A stretch of 64,000 bases of DNA from contig CAWUFC020000002.1 of NCBI GenBank assembly GCA_963921335.3, forward strand, positions 248,001 to 312,000, written 5' to 3'. Below the pieces are notes generated by a model. It was not told the DNA's origin, did not search any database, and saw nothing but the letters and a program-made list of their open reading frames with translations. The stretch comes from CAWUFC02 sp963921335. GTDB taxonomy: Bacteria > Pseudomonadota > Gammaproteobacteria > Pseudomonadales > Halieaceae. Each line of letters starts with the position of its first letter. The first letter of the stretch is position 1. Made by a program: the position numbers and the translations under genes. This document shows, piece by piece, positions 28,173 to 37,936 of this stretch.

Positions 28173-28648
28173 GCCTCGCGGCCGTGAAGCCTCGCTATCT
28201 TCTTGATATTGGCATCAAAGCCCTCGTGGTCAGGCGTGTAAATCGTGCCCGAGTAGCGGGTGATGACCTTGTCACCACAGCGAATGGTGCCACTGGCAAA
28301 CGCAAAAAGGCGCTTTAGTTCAACCAGTTCGGTATGGGCTTCGATCCAGTCGCCCTCTCTTGCCGCGCTGACAAAATCGAAGTTCAGACTGATCGTCGGT
28401 GAACCCGCTAGCTCATCCCTGGCAAAGTGAACCGACTGGGCCGCGGCGATGTCCGCCAGCGTCATCAGCACGCCACCGTGACAGATACCAATCATGTTGC
28501 CGTGCTGAGCCTGTACATACATACCCAGTCGCAGCTCTTTCTTGTCCGGGTCTATGCGCCGGTAAACCGGCCTCAACACATCGGTGAACCCGAGCCCTTC
28601 CGGGAGCTCTTCGAATCCTTCGGGCACCTTGCCCATGTCCTTGCTCAT
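28169..28648 (-). CDS. hotdog-fold thioesterase (PaaI/YiiD-like)
   Basis: A 159-aa protein of the 4HBT superfamily with the GICHGGVLMTLADIAAA helix (HGG motif, substrate and catalytic region) and SLNFDFVSAAREGDW strand. It probably hydrolyses acyl-CoA or aryl-CoA esters; the substrate cannot be read from sequence. Its TAG stop overlaps the convergent LysR stop through a shared CTAG. A second paralogue lies at 53276. Confidence 0.85.
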   Translation of the reverse strand: MSKDMGKVPEGFEELPEGLGFTDVLRPVYRRIDPDKKELRLGMYVQAQHGNMIGICHGGVLMTLADIAAAQSVHFARDELAGSPTISLNFDFVSAAREGDWIEAHTELVELKRLFAFASGTIRCGDKVITRYSGTIYTPDHEGFDANIKKIARLHGREA

Positions 28649-28664
28649 GCTCTCTCGCTACTGC

Positions 28665-29120
28665 CTAGAAAATGCCGAGTGACAAGCCTGCTGCGAGGGC
28701 AGCCCCCAGCTCACGACTTGTATCGAGAGCCGCCTCATTCGGCTCGCCGCGAAGAATACAGGGTTCTGCGACCTGTTTCATTGCCAACCCACGAAGAATT
28801 CGCTGCAGCTGCTGGACTGCATTTCGACCATCACTACCTGCGCTGACCAAGAGTGCGTAGGGTTTGCCCTGCGTGCGCTCCAGTGTCGGGTAATAGATCC
28901 GATCGAGGAAATCCTTAAAAGAACCGGCAATCATTCCGGAGTTCTCTGCACAAGCAAACAGTACTGCGTCAGCATCCAGCACATCGCCAGCGTCAGCATC
29001 CCAGGCGCGCAGCCAGCGCACGTCGACTCCCTCTTCGCCCTGCGCTCCTGCCAGCGCTGCGGCGGCCAGTGTCGCCGTTGCCCCGCTCTGGGAGTGATAT
29101 ACAATGGCCAGCTTTTTCAT
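28665..29120 (-). CDS. flavodoxin-like NAD(P)H/FMN protein
   Basis: About 151 aa from ATG 29120: KKLAIVYHSQSGATATLA is a flavodoxin FMN phosphate-binding loop, and FACAENSGMIAGSFKDFLDRIYYP is the isoalloxazine region. It is likely an NADPH-dependent FMN reductase or WrbA-like oxidoreductase. It is divergent from the oxidoreductase at 29154, sharing a 33-bp gap. Confidence 0.8.
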   Translation of the reverse strand: MKKLAIVYHSQSGATATLAAAALAGAQGEEGVDVRWLRAWDADAGDVLDADAVLFACAENSGMIAGSFKDFLDRIYYPTLERTQGKPYALLVSAGSDGRNAVQQLQRILRGLAMKQVAEPCILRGEPNEAALDTSRELGAALAAGLSLGIF

Positions 29121-29153
29121 GCGCGCCATCATACCAATAAAAGGAATACCCTC

Positions 29154-30167
29154 ATGAGTACAAACCGGCAATGGCTGTTAAAAGAACGCCCCTCCGGCAT
29201 GATCGGTCCAGAGCACTTCGAGCTGTCTGAACAGACTATGCCACAACCCGATCTCAGTCGCGGTGAGGTACTGCTGAAAACGGTCATGATTGGCTTTGAC
29301 CCGGCCATGCGCGGCTGGGTGCAGGATGAACCGAGCTATTTGCCACCCGTGCAAATCGGCGAAGTCATGCGCGCCAGCACCGTTTCAGAGGTGATCGAGT
29401 CAGAGGATCCGAACCTGCCGCCTGGCACCCTGGTGCAGGGCATGGATGGCTGGCAGGAGTACAGCATTGCCGGACCTGAAAGCTTTATACCGCCTCGCCC
29501 CCTACCAGAGGGCCTGACCCCAGCCATGGCGCTCAGCGTTTTCGGCACCACCACGCTCACCGCCTATTTCGGCCTTCTGGACGTGGGCCAGCCCCAGCCC
29601 GGCGATACCGTGCTGGTTTCCGGCGCCGCCGGGGCCACCGGCTCAGCGGTAGCCCAGATAGCACGAATCAAAGGCTGCCGCGTCATTGGTATCGCTGGCG
29701 GGGAAGAGAAATGCCAGTGGCTCAGGGACGCCTGCAAAATCGATGATGTCATCGATTACAAGCACGAGGACGTCGCGGCTCGACTGGCGCAACTCTGCCC
29801 CATGGGTATCAACGTATTTTTCGACAATGTTGGCGGCAAAACCCTTGAAGCGGCCATTGAGCAAATGGCTGATTTCGGTCGCATCGCTCTGTGTGGAGGC
29901 ATCTCTGGGTACAACGAGGAAGACCCGGTGCCAGGGCCCAATAACATGATGATCGTGGTCCAGCGTCGCATCAAAATGCAGGGCTTCATCGTGATCGACT
30001 ACATGGCCGAGTTTGAAAACGCCATGGGCGAGATCGCGGAATGGGTCATGGCCGGGGAGATCGCCTGGCGCGAGGACATTCAGCAGGGTTTTGAAAACAT
30101 TCCCGCAACCCTTCAGCGCCTGTTTACTGGCGAAAACCAGGGTAAACAAATGCTGGCACTTGCTTAA
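29154..30167 (+). CDS. NADP-dependent medium-chain oxidoreductase (PTGR/CurA-like)
   Basis: A 337-aa zinc-independent MDR protein. The N-terminal GroES-like domain has MIGFDPAMRGWV. The Rossmann fold is at VSGAAGATGSAVAQIARIKG (near 155-175), with the C-terminal GGKTLEAAIEQMADFGRIALCGGISGYN. Such enzymes reduce the double bond of enones and 2-alkenals using NADPH. The ATG at 29154 has AAGGAA upstream. The exact substrate is unknown. Confidence 0.88.
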   Translation: MSTNRQWLLKERPSGMIGPEHFELSEQTMPQPDLSRGEVLLKTVMIGFDPAMRGWVQDEPSYLPPVQIGEVMRASTVSEVIESEDPNLPPGTLVQGMDGWQEYSIAGPESFIPPRPLPEGLTPAMALSVFGTTTLTAYFGLLDVGQPQPGDTVLVSGAAGATGSAVAQIARIKGCRVIGIAGGEEKCQWLRDACKIDDVIDYKHEDVAARLAQLCPMGINVFFDNVGGKTLEAAIEQMADFGRIALCGGISGYNEEDPVPGPNNMMIVVQRRIKMQGFIVIDYMAEFENAMGEIAEWVMAGEIAWREDIQQGFENIPATLQRLFTGENQGKQMLALA

Positions 30168-30168
30168 C

Positions 30169-30191
30169 TTATCCACATCTTCTGTGGATAA
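30169..30191. promoter_or_regulatory. inverted pair of perfect DnaA boxes
   Basis: TTATCCACA (30169-30177), spacer TCTTC, TGTGGATAA (30183-30191). Both halves match the DnaA consensus TTATNCACA exactly. It begins two bases after the stop of the upstream gene. It could also fold as a hairpin but has no T-tract. Confidence 0.6.
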
Positions 30192-30371
30192 GTCTGGGGA
30201 CAGCCTTGTCCGCTATCGTGGGGAAGGCCTGCCTGGCAATTTGCGGGTGCAGACTAGAAATTACTTTAAGTTTGCTGCTGCCGATTAAAATCAACGACTT
30301 ACGTGTTTTTTATAGTGTTTAATCGAGCATAGAAAGTTTGACGCTATAAATACAGGTGTTTCGGCGCGCGC

Positions 30372-30380
30372 TGTGCATAA
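30372..30380 (-). promoter_or_regulatory. DnaA box
   Basis: TGTGCATAA, which is TTATGCACA on the minus strand, an exact consensus match, 180 bp from the inverted pair. Confidence 0.5.
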
Positions 30381-30398
30381 AAACTAATGCACGCGTTA

Positions 30399-30413
30399 GG
30401 GGTCACTGACCCC
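30399..30413. repeat. 6-bp GC hairpin
   Basis: GGGGTC and GACCCC with a 3-base loop (ACT). It has no T-tract on either strand, so terminator function is doubtful. Confidence 0.4.
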
Positions 30414-30484
30414 AGAGACCACAATTCCTCACTTGTTTTGCAATTACGCTCGCTTCTTTGTCTCGACAAAATGTCATGTAAGTG

Positions 30485-32653
30485 TCACTTTTTTAAGTGC
30501 TGTAACTGCCAGCATCGATGGATATTCGGGCGCCTCTGAAAGTCTGCATCGATGGTTGATCGAGAAATATCCAACAGCTGCCACCGCTCTCCCGCCGCCG
30601 CATCCAATTTGAAGCTGCGCAGGTTATTGGAGAAGTAAAGCGTACCTTCCGGCGCCAATCTGGCCATCGCCAGTTCCAGCAGTTCAAGATGATCTCGCTG
30701 GATATCCAGGCTGCCTTCCATCCGTTTGGAATTGGAAAAGCTCGGTGGATCAAGCAGGATCAAATCGTATTCGCGTTCACACTCTACAAGCCAACTGCGA
30801 ACATCACTGCGCTCCAGCCGATGCCTGGAAGCACCCAGCCCGTTGGCCTCAAAGTTGGAACGCGCCCAGTCGAGGTAGGTATTGGACAAATCCACCGAGG
30901 TGGTACTGCGAGCACCGCCAAGGGCTGCATGGACACTGGCAGTGGCCGTATAACAAAACAGGTTGAGAAAATGTGTGCCGCCCGCCTCGGCGGCGATCTT
31001 CAGGCGTAGCGGCCTGTGGTCCAAAAACAGGCCCGTATCAAGATAGTCATTGAGGTTGACCAGCAGCTCGGCTCGTCCTTCTCTCACGTTCAGAAGCTCT
31101 CCCCGCGCCTCCTGTCGCTTATATTGATCACGACCTCGCTGGCGCCGGCGCTGTTTGTAGTGAACCTGCTCACCAGCACATTCAAAAGCCAGTGGCACCA
31201 CCTGTCGAATGTCCTCCATGCGGGCCGCTGCTCGCTCTTCTGCCACGCTCGCAGGAGCCTGGTACTCCGCGACATGTAAGTGAGTGCCATAGCGATCGAT
31301 GGCAACCGCATATTCCGGCAAATCCGCGTCGTAGACCCGATAACACTCATGGCCTTGCTTGCGAGCCCATTTATCCCACTTGCTGCGGTTTTTGCGCAAG
31401 CGGTTATACAGCATCTGCGCTGCCTCTGAGAGCTGCTGCGGATCATCCACAGGTTTGGGTTCCGGTTTCTCCGGCAGTTTGCTGGACTGCTCGAGCTCAA
31501 ACAGCAGCAGGCTGACCGGCAGCGAGCCGTTATAAAGTGCATAGCGGCGGTGGCTGCGCAGGCCCGTAGCCAGGCCCAGCTCCTTATCACCGGTTAACAG
31601 TGCTGCCTGCCAGCCGGTGAATTCCGTCAGCATCACATCGCCCAGTTTGCGATAGAGATGGCGCAGGGAATCCACGCTGCCCAGGCGCTCACCATAGGGA
31701 GGATTGCTGATTAGCAGCCCAGTGGGGATGGGTTTATGGGTGGGTTTCACCAATTCGCCCACGGGCTTGCGGCTGACTCTCACCACTTTCTCCAGTCCCG
31801 CCGACTCAATATTCTCACGCGCCTTATCGATGACCCTGGCACTGTCATCGTAGCCGCGAATCTCTGGCAACTGCGCGGCCAGCCCCCGCTCAGCGCGGCC
31901 CTGTGCATCCTTGAACAGAGCACCCCATTGCGCGGCATTGTGCACTCTCAGATGTTGGAAGCCCCAATTCCGCCGATTCAGGCGCGGTGCCAGATCAGCT
32001 GCCATAGCTGCCGCCTCGATCAACAAGGTGCCTGACCCACACATAGGGTCTATCAAAGCGCCGCCTCGGGCGGCCATACCGGGCCAGTCTGCTCGCATCA
32101 GGCACGCCGCTGCCAGGTTCTCTTTCAAAGGCGCGGCGCCCTGTGCGGTGCGATAACCGCGCTGATGCAAACTGCCGCCGCCAAAATCGATGGCGACAGT
32201 GACTTCACCCTTGCGCAGGCGCAGATTGACCCTGACATCCGGATGTTTGGTATCGACACTGGGACGGCCCGCACCGCGCGCGCTGAAATAGTCGACGATA
32301 GCGTCTTTGCCGAGTTGGGCCCCGTAACGGGTATTGCGAATCGCACCGTGGGTGCCGATAAAGTCAATCACGAGACTGTTTTCGGGCTGCATATAGCGCG
32401 CCCAATCTACCGCTCCGACCGCTGCCAGCAAGGCATCCCCATCCGGGCAGGGGCTTCGCCCCAGAACCAGCAGCAGTCGATTGATCAGTCGCGACCAGAG
32501 CGCAATGCGGTAGGCCACCGCGATAGTGCCAGTAAAGTGGCAGCCACCGACAGTTTCCCGGGTATCTTCTGCGCCAAGGCTGGATAATTCATCGCACAGC
32601 AGGCCCTCCATGCCTTTCGGGCAGGTAGCAAACCAGCTTTCATTGCTGCTCAA
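30485..32653 (-). CDS. rlmKL: bifunctional 23S rRNA methyltransferase (m2G2445 / m7G2069)
   Basis: The 722-aa RlmL-RlmK fusion. It has an N-terminal THUMP domain (FATCPKGMEGLLCDELSSLG), then the RlmL methyltransferase (MCGSGTLLIEAAAMA, NPPYGERLG), then the RlmK methyltransferase (NLFCYTATASVHAALGGA, LDPPSFSNSK). It modifies helix 74 guanines in 23S rRNA. The start is TTG 32653 with AGGAGA 6 bp upstream. It is divergent from rmf. Confidence 0.96.
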   Translation of the reverse strand: MSSNESWFATCPKGMEGLLCDELSSLGAEDTRETVGGCHFTGTIAVAYRIALWSRLINRLLLVLGRSPCPDGDALLAAVGAVDWARYMQPENSLVIDFIGTHGAIRNTRYGAQLGKDAIVDYFSARGAGRPSVDTKHPDVRVNLRLRKGEVTVAIDFGGGSLHQRGYRTAQGAAPLKENLAAACLMRADWPGMAARGGALIDPMCGSGTLLIEAAAMAADLAPRLNRRNWGFQHLRVHNAAQWGALFKDAQGRAERGLAAQLPEIRGYDDSARVIDKARENIESAGLEKVVRVSRKPVGELVKPTHKPIPTGLLISNPPYGERLGSVDSLRHLYRKLGDVMLTEFTGWQAALLTGDKELGLATGLRSHRRYALYNGSLPVSLLLFELEQSSKLPEKPEPKPVDDPQQLSEAAQMLYNRLRKNRSKWDKWARKQGHECYRVYDADLPEYAVAIDRYGTHLHVAEYQAPASVAEERAAARMEDIRQVVPLAFECAGEQVHYKQRRRQRGRDQYKRQEARGELLNVREGRAELLVNLNDYLDTGLFLDHRPLRLKIAAEAGGTHFLNLFCYTATASVHAALGGARSTTSVDLSNTYLDWARSNFEANGLGASRHRLERSDVRSWLVECEREYDLILLDPPSFSNSKRMEGSLDIQRDHLELLELAMARLAPEGTLYFSNNLRSFKLDAAAGERWQLLDISRSTIDADFQRRPNIHRCWQLQHLKK

Positions 32654-32682
32654 ACCGCGTCTCCTGTGGGTTTCGGCGCGCC

Positions 32683-32710
32683 ACTATAACGGCTTTCGTC
32701 TTTGTAACAA
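32683..32710 (-). promoter_or_regulatory. probable rlmKL promoter
   Basis: On the minus strand: TTGTTA (32705-32710), a 16-bp spacer and TATAGT (32683-32688), about 30 bp upstream of the TTG start. Confidence 0.5.
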
Positions 32711-32773
32711 ATTGATAGTCGACGGGCCTGTCGGACTTTGCTTAGATGGTGAGGGTAAGCAAGAGGAAGACAG

Positions 32774-32971
32774 ATGCGCCGACAGAAACGTGATATGAAC
32801 GTACGCGCCTTCCAGCGCGGTTACCAGGCCGGACTCGACGGCCGTTCCAGCGAAGATTGTCCTCACGAGGCCACCTCCCATCGACAGATGTGGATGTCGG
32901 GCTGGCGCGAAGGGCGCAGCGACCAATGGGACGGACTAACCGGCGTGGCGGCGATCGGCAGACAACCTTAG
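32774..32971 (+). CDS. rmf: ribosome modulation factor
   Basis: A 65-aa basic protein, MRRQKRDMNVRAFQRGYQAG and the GWREGRSD C-terminal motif, clearly the RMF family. RMF binds the ribosome in stationary phase and promotes 100S dimers with HPF. GAGGAAG precedes the ATG. It is divergent from rlmKL and convergent with gdhB. Confidence 0.93.
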   Translation: MRRQKRDMNVRAFQRGYQAGLDGRSSEDCPHEATSHRQMWMSGWREGRSDQWDGLTGVAAIGRQP

Positions 32972-32989
32972 CGCTGATTCACCAGGGCT

Positions 32990-35900
32990 CTAGTTCAGGC
33001 TACTCTGGGCCAGATCCAGCAATTCCCGGTTAGCAACTGCCAGCATCGCGAAATCCGTGGTTTCGTTGGTGTGCAGCTGCGTCAGCATGTTCTGCCACCG
33101 CTCGATCAGCGGGCGCTCCCGTTCCATCCAGCGCGCCAGGCAGGCGCTCACATCGCGTTTATCGCAAATATGAGTCAGTGCACCCTGGGTCAGAGAGCGC
33201 TGCTGCCACTCAAGGTCCTCCAGGTAGGTATCACGCGCCTGAGCCTGCCATTCGTTTTCCACCCTGATGTCGTTGATTGCTTTGGAGAACCAGTGCAACT
33301 CCAACTCCTCCCCGATGGCGAAGAACAGCTCGGCGACTTCCAAATTGGTCGCGCCGCACTCTCTCGCCACTGAAATGATGCTGATTGCGCCGCACAAATA
33401 GTGGTGGCAGGCCACGAACTGAGCCAGTTCGTTATTGACCCCCTGCTCCGTTAAGGCCTGGTAGCGATTCTGCACACTCTCCGCAGCCTGGCCTTTGACC
33501 AGGCTCGGCAGGGCCGCCTCCAGTTCCATAACACCGGGCTGAAATTCGGCGATCACGCTGGACGGATCAAAGCTGTGTCTACGGTTGCGCAGCAGCCATC
33601 GACTGGCCCTGCGAGTCAGCCGCACTAAATCAATGAACATTTCGGTCTGCAAGGCGCTGTCTACCTGATGGTCGAGTGCCTCGACAGCCTGCCACTGATT
33701 AGCCAACTGAAAGACTTCTACAGCAGTCACATAGGCCGCGGCCACCTCCGGCACCGTACTGCCGGTGGATGTAATCAGGCGGGTGATAAAGCTCACGCCG
33801 ACACGATTGACAAGGTCATTGGCAATCTGCGTGGCAATGATCTCGCGCCGCAGGCTGTGACCGTGAACTTCTTCACCGTATTCATCCAGCAAACGCTGTG
33901 GGAAGGCTCCCTCCACGGCACGACTGAGAAAACTGTCGTTGGGAATGTCTGAATCTGCCAGCTCTTCCTTGAGAATACCTTTGCTGTAGCTGATCAGCAC
34001 CGAAAGTTCGGGGCGAACCAGGCTGCGTCCCTGGCTGCGCCGTTCCAACAGCTCTTCATCACTGGGCAGGAATTCCAGCGCGCGATCCATGCGACCGCTT
34101 TCGTCCAGCGCCGAAATAATGCGGCGATACTCGTCCACCCGCTTGACCGATTCTGACTCAGCCATGCTGATAGCCTGGGTCTGGTGATAATTGTTCCTGA
34201 GCACCAGCTCACTGACGGCGTCAGTCATATCCTCCAACAGTTGATTACGATGTTTCTCGGTCAGATCACCACGGCTCACGACGGCATTGAGCAGAATTTT
34301 GATATTGACCTCATGGTCGGAGCAATCGACGCCACCGGCATTGTCGATAAAGTCAGTATTGGAGCGTCCGCCGTTAAGGCAATATTCGACACGCCCGAGC
34401 TGGGTCAGGCCAAGATTACCGCCCTCACCGACAACGCGGCAGCGCAGCTCGGAGCCATTCACCCTAACGGTGTCATTGGCCTTGTCACCAACATCAGCAT
34501 GACTCTCGGATTCAGCTTTCACATAGGTGCCGATTCCTCCATTCCAGAACAGGTCTACCGGTGCCTTGATCAGGGCTGTGATCAGCTCTGCCGGGGTCAA
34601 CTGATCGGCATCGATGGCAAAACGCTCTTGCATCTGCGGACTGATCGGGATGGATTTGGCCGCGCGCAGAAAAACGCCGCCGCCCTCGGAGATCAGGTTG
34701 GCCTCGTAATCCTGCCAACTGGAGCGCGGCATATTGAACAGTCGCTGGCGTTCAACAAAGCTCGCCTTTGAATCCGGGTTGGGGTCGATAAAGATGTGCA
34801 TGTGATTAAAGGCCGCAACCAGCTGTATGTGCTCGGACAGCAGCATGCCGTTGCCGAATACATCGCCGCCCATATCCCCCACGCCGACCACACTAAAATC
34901 GGTTTTCTGGATATCGATACCCAGCTCTCGGAAGTGACGCTGCACCGAAACCCAGGCGCCGCGTGCAGTGATACCCATTTTCTTGTGGTCATAGCCGACA
35001 CTGCCTCCCGAGGCGAAAGCATCACCCAGCCAGTGCCCGTACTCCTTGGATATTTCGTTGGCGATATCGGAAAAAGTCGCGGTACCTTTGTCGGCGGCAA
35101 CCACCAGGTAAGGATCATCCTCGTCTTTGCGCAGCACTCGCGAGGGTGGCACCACCTCTCCCGCTACCAGGTTATCGGTCAGGTCGAGCAGACCCCGAAT
35201 GAAAGTTTGGTAACAGCGCACGCCTTCTTTTTCTATCTCCTCCCTGGACGCATTGGGCTGCTGTCGCTTGGCGACGAAACCACCCTTGGCGCCCACAGGG
35301 ACGATGACTGCATTTTTAACCTGCTGGGCTTTGACCAGACCCAGCACCTCGGTCCGAAAATCCTCATGGCGATCAGACCAGCGCAGTCCACCCCGGGCGA
35401 CCTTGCCGCCACGAAGATGCACACCTTCAACGGCCGGCGAGTACACAAAGATCTCAAACGCCGGCCGAGGTGCGGGCATATCCGGAATTTCGGCAGGATT
35501 GAGTTTGAACGAGAAGTAGCCCTTTAGCTGGCCATCTTTATCGTGCTGGAAAAAGTTGGTGCGAAGGGTGGCCTGGATCACTGCTAGGAACTGGCGGATG
35601 ATACGATCCTGGCCGAGGTTCTCTACCTGCTCCAGCGCCTCCATGATGCGTGCCACCGTACCGTCCTCGCGCTGCTTCCTCCAGTCATCATCGCCCTCCA
35701 GATCGGGATCAAACCGGGTCTGGAACAATTCCACCAGATGACCGGTGACCTCCAGATGCTCAGCAAATGTCTCGGCGATATAGTCGGTACTAAAAGCAAA
35801 CTGGATCTGCCTCAGGTAACGCGCGTAAGCGCGAAGCACAGCGATTTCACGCCAGGTCAGGCGAGTGCCCAGCAGCAGCCGATTGAAGGCATCGCTCTCT

Positions 35901-37825
35901 GCCTCGCCAAACCAGACCCTGGCAAAGGCATCGGTGAATTCATCACGAACCTTGTCGACTTCAATATTGGCGCCGTGGTCATAGCTAAGGGTGAAATCCT
36001 GCACCCACACTTGCGGCCCGCCTTGCTCGCGCACGCCGTAGGCGCTCTCCGCAACAACGCGTAAACCCAGGTTTTCGAGAACAGGAATCACGTCCGAAAG
36101 AGGCAGCGAAATGTCTCGATGAAACAGTCTGAAGTGGACAGTCTGCTCAGATTCATCAAGCGTGCGATAGAAGCTCATTGCCAGGCGTTCACCCTCCACC
36201 ACCTGGAGGATGCGTCCCATGTCCATTACCGCTATACGTGGGTCAAAATCATCACGATAGCCCGCAGAGAACCCGGAACCGAAGCGTTCGATCAGCGCAC
36301 CGCCCTGCTCCTCGCCATACTGGTCCAATAGCCGCTCACTCAGTCGGTCCTGCCAGGACTGGGCGATCTGCATGATCATCCGCTCCAGCTCTGGCACATC
36401 GTAGTTGCGATTCACACCCGGTTTGAGCAGGAACACGTAGTACACCCGCACCAGTACCGACTCACTGAAAGTCGTATAAAACTCGCTCTCTTCGGCACCC
36501 ACCTCCTCCATCAGCATCTGCTCAATCTGGATGCGTTTGGCGGTGGTGTAGCGATCGCGAGGCATATACACCATGCAGGAGAAGAACTTGCCATGGGCAC
36601 CGGGCCGCGCAAAAAAACGGGTCTGCCGGCGCTCCTGAATCTGGTTAACGGCAGTGGCCATGTTATAGAGCTGCTCAACATCGGCGTGGAACAGCTCGTC
36701 TCTGGGGAACAACTCTACGACACGCGCCAATTCACGCCCTTCGTGATTACTCTCATCAAGGCCGGACTTGGCCATAACCTCGGCCACCTTGAGGCGCACG
36801 ATCGGAAACTGGCTGGGGCTCTGTGTGTAAACCGACGAGGTATACAGTCCCATAAAGCGGTGCTGCAGAACGATACGGCCCTCGTCATCACGCTGATTAA
36901 TCTCGATGTAATCGGGGTAGGCAAATCGATGCACTCTCGAACGCAGGCGGCTTTTCGAAAAGGTCAGCTGCTGCGCAGACAGCTCACCGCTTGCCTGTGG
37001 ATTTTTCCTCAGCCGCTCGCCAAGATCCTGTACCCCGCTAGTGCTGCGTAGGGCCAGCAAACCGAGCCTGCTCTCTTCAACAGTCACAACCTTGGGCTCG
37101 GCATCGCCGTAATGAACCCCCAGGCATTCGTAGCCCAACAGCGTCATGTGGTTCTCAGCCAGCCACTTCAGGAAGGCAACGTTCTCTGCCCGTTCTTCTG
37201 GCATGACCGCCGGTTCGCCCTCCGCCAGGGCCGCCACTTCAGCCAGTTTTTCACGCATCGCGCCAAAATCGCCCACCACGCGCCCGACTTCCTCGAGGAT
37301 TTCCTCCAGCGCAGCCGTCAATTCACCACCCTGGCTGGGGTCACTGCTGCGATCAATTTCAAAGTAAATCAGGCTGGCACGGGTGCCCTCTGCACTGTGT
37401 GACTCGAACTGCTCCAACTCGCCCTGCTCGTTGAGCTTCATAGAGAAGTTCTGGCCATGCAGCTTGCGAATGCCCGAATTTCGTCGGTTCAACTCGCCGC
37501 GACTGGAGTCGAGCAAAAAAGGCATATCGGGGGACAGAATAACCACCACGCTGTGATGGCTCTCCCAGCCGTGTTGTTCCAGGTCGGGATTAAATACTTT
37601 GACCTGCACTGATTCGCGATCCCAACGCTGGATGAGCTTGAAACAGCCGTAGATGAACCCATATAAATCATCGGGCTTGCTGTCCTGCAGATCATCTGCA
37701 GGGTAGGAGCGAAAAAATAGCTTGGCCAGGGCATCAACCAATAAGCCCTGCTCGCCATCTGCCTTACTGGCAATAAGCTGGGCCAGTTCGTGCAGTATTT
37801 TTTTCTTTCCGGATTCGCTACTCAT
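32990..37825 (-). CDS. gdhB: NAD-specific glutamate dehydrogenase, 180-kDa class
   Basis: A 1611-aa enzyme that oxidatively deaminates glutamate to 2-oxoglutarate in the cytoplasm, a catabolic NAD-linked GDH. The N-terminal half carries ACT/PAS-like regulatory regions. The catalytic domain lies near residues 800-1250, with GGLRWSDRHEDFRTEV, PVGAKGGFVAKRQ and VGVGDMGGDVFGNGML, followed by GEGGNLGLTQLGR. The size matches the family (about 1600 aa). It ends TAG. It is divergent from the bat operon. Confidence 0.95.
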   Translation of the reverse strand: MSSESGKKKILHELAQLIASKADGEQGLLVDALAKLFFRSYPADDLQDSKPDDLYGFIYGCFKLIQRWDRESVQVKVFNPDLEQHGWESHHSVVVILSPDMPFLLDSSRGELNRRNSGIRKLHGQNFSMKLNEQGELEQFESHSAEGTRASLIYFEIDRSSDPSQGGELTAALEEILEEVGRVVGDFGAMREKLAEVAALAEGEPAVMPEERAENVAFLKWLAENHMTLLGYECLGVHYGDAEPKVVTVEESRLGLLALRSTSGVQDLGERLRKNPQASGELSAQQLTFSKSRLRSRVHRFAYPDYIEINQRDDEGRIVLQHRFMGLYTSSVYTQSPSQFPIVRLKVAEVMAKSGLDESNHEGRELARVVELFPRDELFHADVEQLYNMATAVNQIQERRQTRFFARPGAHGKFFSCMVYMPRDRYTTAKRIQIEQMLMEEVGAEESEFYTTFSESVLVRVYYVFLLKPGVNRNYDVPELERMIMQIAQSWQDRLSERLLDQYGEEQGGALIERFGSGFSAGYRDDFDPRIAVMDMGRILQVVEGERLAMSFYRTLDESEQTVHFRLFHRDISLPLSDVIPVLENLGLRVVAESAYGVREQGGPQVWVQDFTLSYDHGANIEVDKVRDEFTDAFARVWFGEAESDAFNRLLLGTRLTWREIAVLRAYARYLRQIQFAFSTDYIAETFAEHLEVTGHLVELFQTRFDPDLEGDDDWRKQREDGTVARIMEALEQVENLGQDRIIRQFLAVIQATLRTNFFQHDKDGQLKGYFSFKLNPAEIPDMPAPRPAFEIFVYSPAVEGVHLRGGKVARGGLRWSDRHEDFRTEVLGLVKAQQVKNAVIVPVGAKGGFVAKRQQPNASREEIEKEGVRCYQTFIRGLLDLTDNLVAGEVVPPSRVLRKDEDDPYLVVAADKGTATFSDIANEISKEYGHWLGDAFASGGSVGYDHKKMGITARGAWVSVQRHFRELGIDIQKTDFSVVGVGDMGGDVFGNGMLLSEHIQLVAAFNHMHIFIDPNPDSKASFVERQRLFNMPRSSWQDYEANLISEGGGVFLRAAKSIPISPQMQERFAIDADQLTPAELITALIKAPVDLFWNGGIGTYVKAESESHADVGDKANDTVRVNGSELRCRVVGEGGNLGLTQLGRVEYCLNGGRSNTDFIDNAGGVDCSDHEVNIKILLNAVVSRGDLTEKHRNQLLEDMTDAVSELVLRNNYHQTQAISMAESESVKRVDEYRRIISALDESGRMDRALEFLPSDEELLERRSQGRSLVRPELSVLISYSKGILKEELADSDIPNDSFLSRAVEGAFPQRLLDEYGEEVHGHSLRREIIATQIANDLVNRVGVSFITRLITSTGSTVPEVAAAYVTAVEVFQLANQWQAVEALDHQVDSALQTEMFIDLVRLTRRASRWLLRNRRHSFDPSSVIAEFQPGVMELEAALPSLVKGQAAESVQNRYQALTEQGVNNELAQFVACHHYLCGAISIISVARECGATNLEVAELFFAIGEELELHWFSKAINDIRVENEWQAQARDTYLEDLEWQQRSLTQGALTHICDKRDVSACLARWMERERPLIERWQNMLTQLHTNETTDFAMLAVANRELLDLAQSSLN

Positions 37826-37871
37826 GCAGACCTCAAGCTGAACTGATCGTGATAAGGATAGTCTATTTAGT

Positions 37872-37877
37872 TAGAAT
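37872..37877 (+). promoter_or_regulatory. possible -10 element of the moxR-bat operon
   Basis: TAGAAT, 60 bp upstream of the GTG start of the moxR gene, with no clear -35. A GC-rich inverted repeat (GGCCCGCGGGC) lies between it and the start. Confidence 0.35.
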
Positions 37878-37936
37878 ACGGCGCCCGCGTCAGGGCTGAA
37901 AGGGCCCGCGGGCACAAATCTGAACAAGGGGATGCA

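Larger units (their letters stand above)
30168..30484. other. 317-bp intergenic region A with three DnaA-box-like sites
   Basis: It separates two convergent genes (oxidoreductase and rlmKL). I see no ORF. It holds an inverted pair of TTATCCACA sites at the left, an AT-rich middle (about 30250-30350), a third box at 30372-30380 and a hairpin at 30399-30413. Other convergent junctions in this window are about 20 bp or less, so the length is unusual. Confidence 0.7.
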
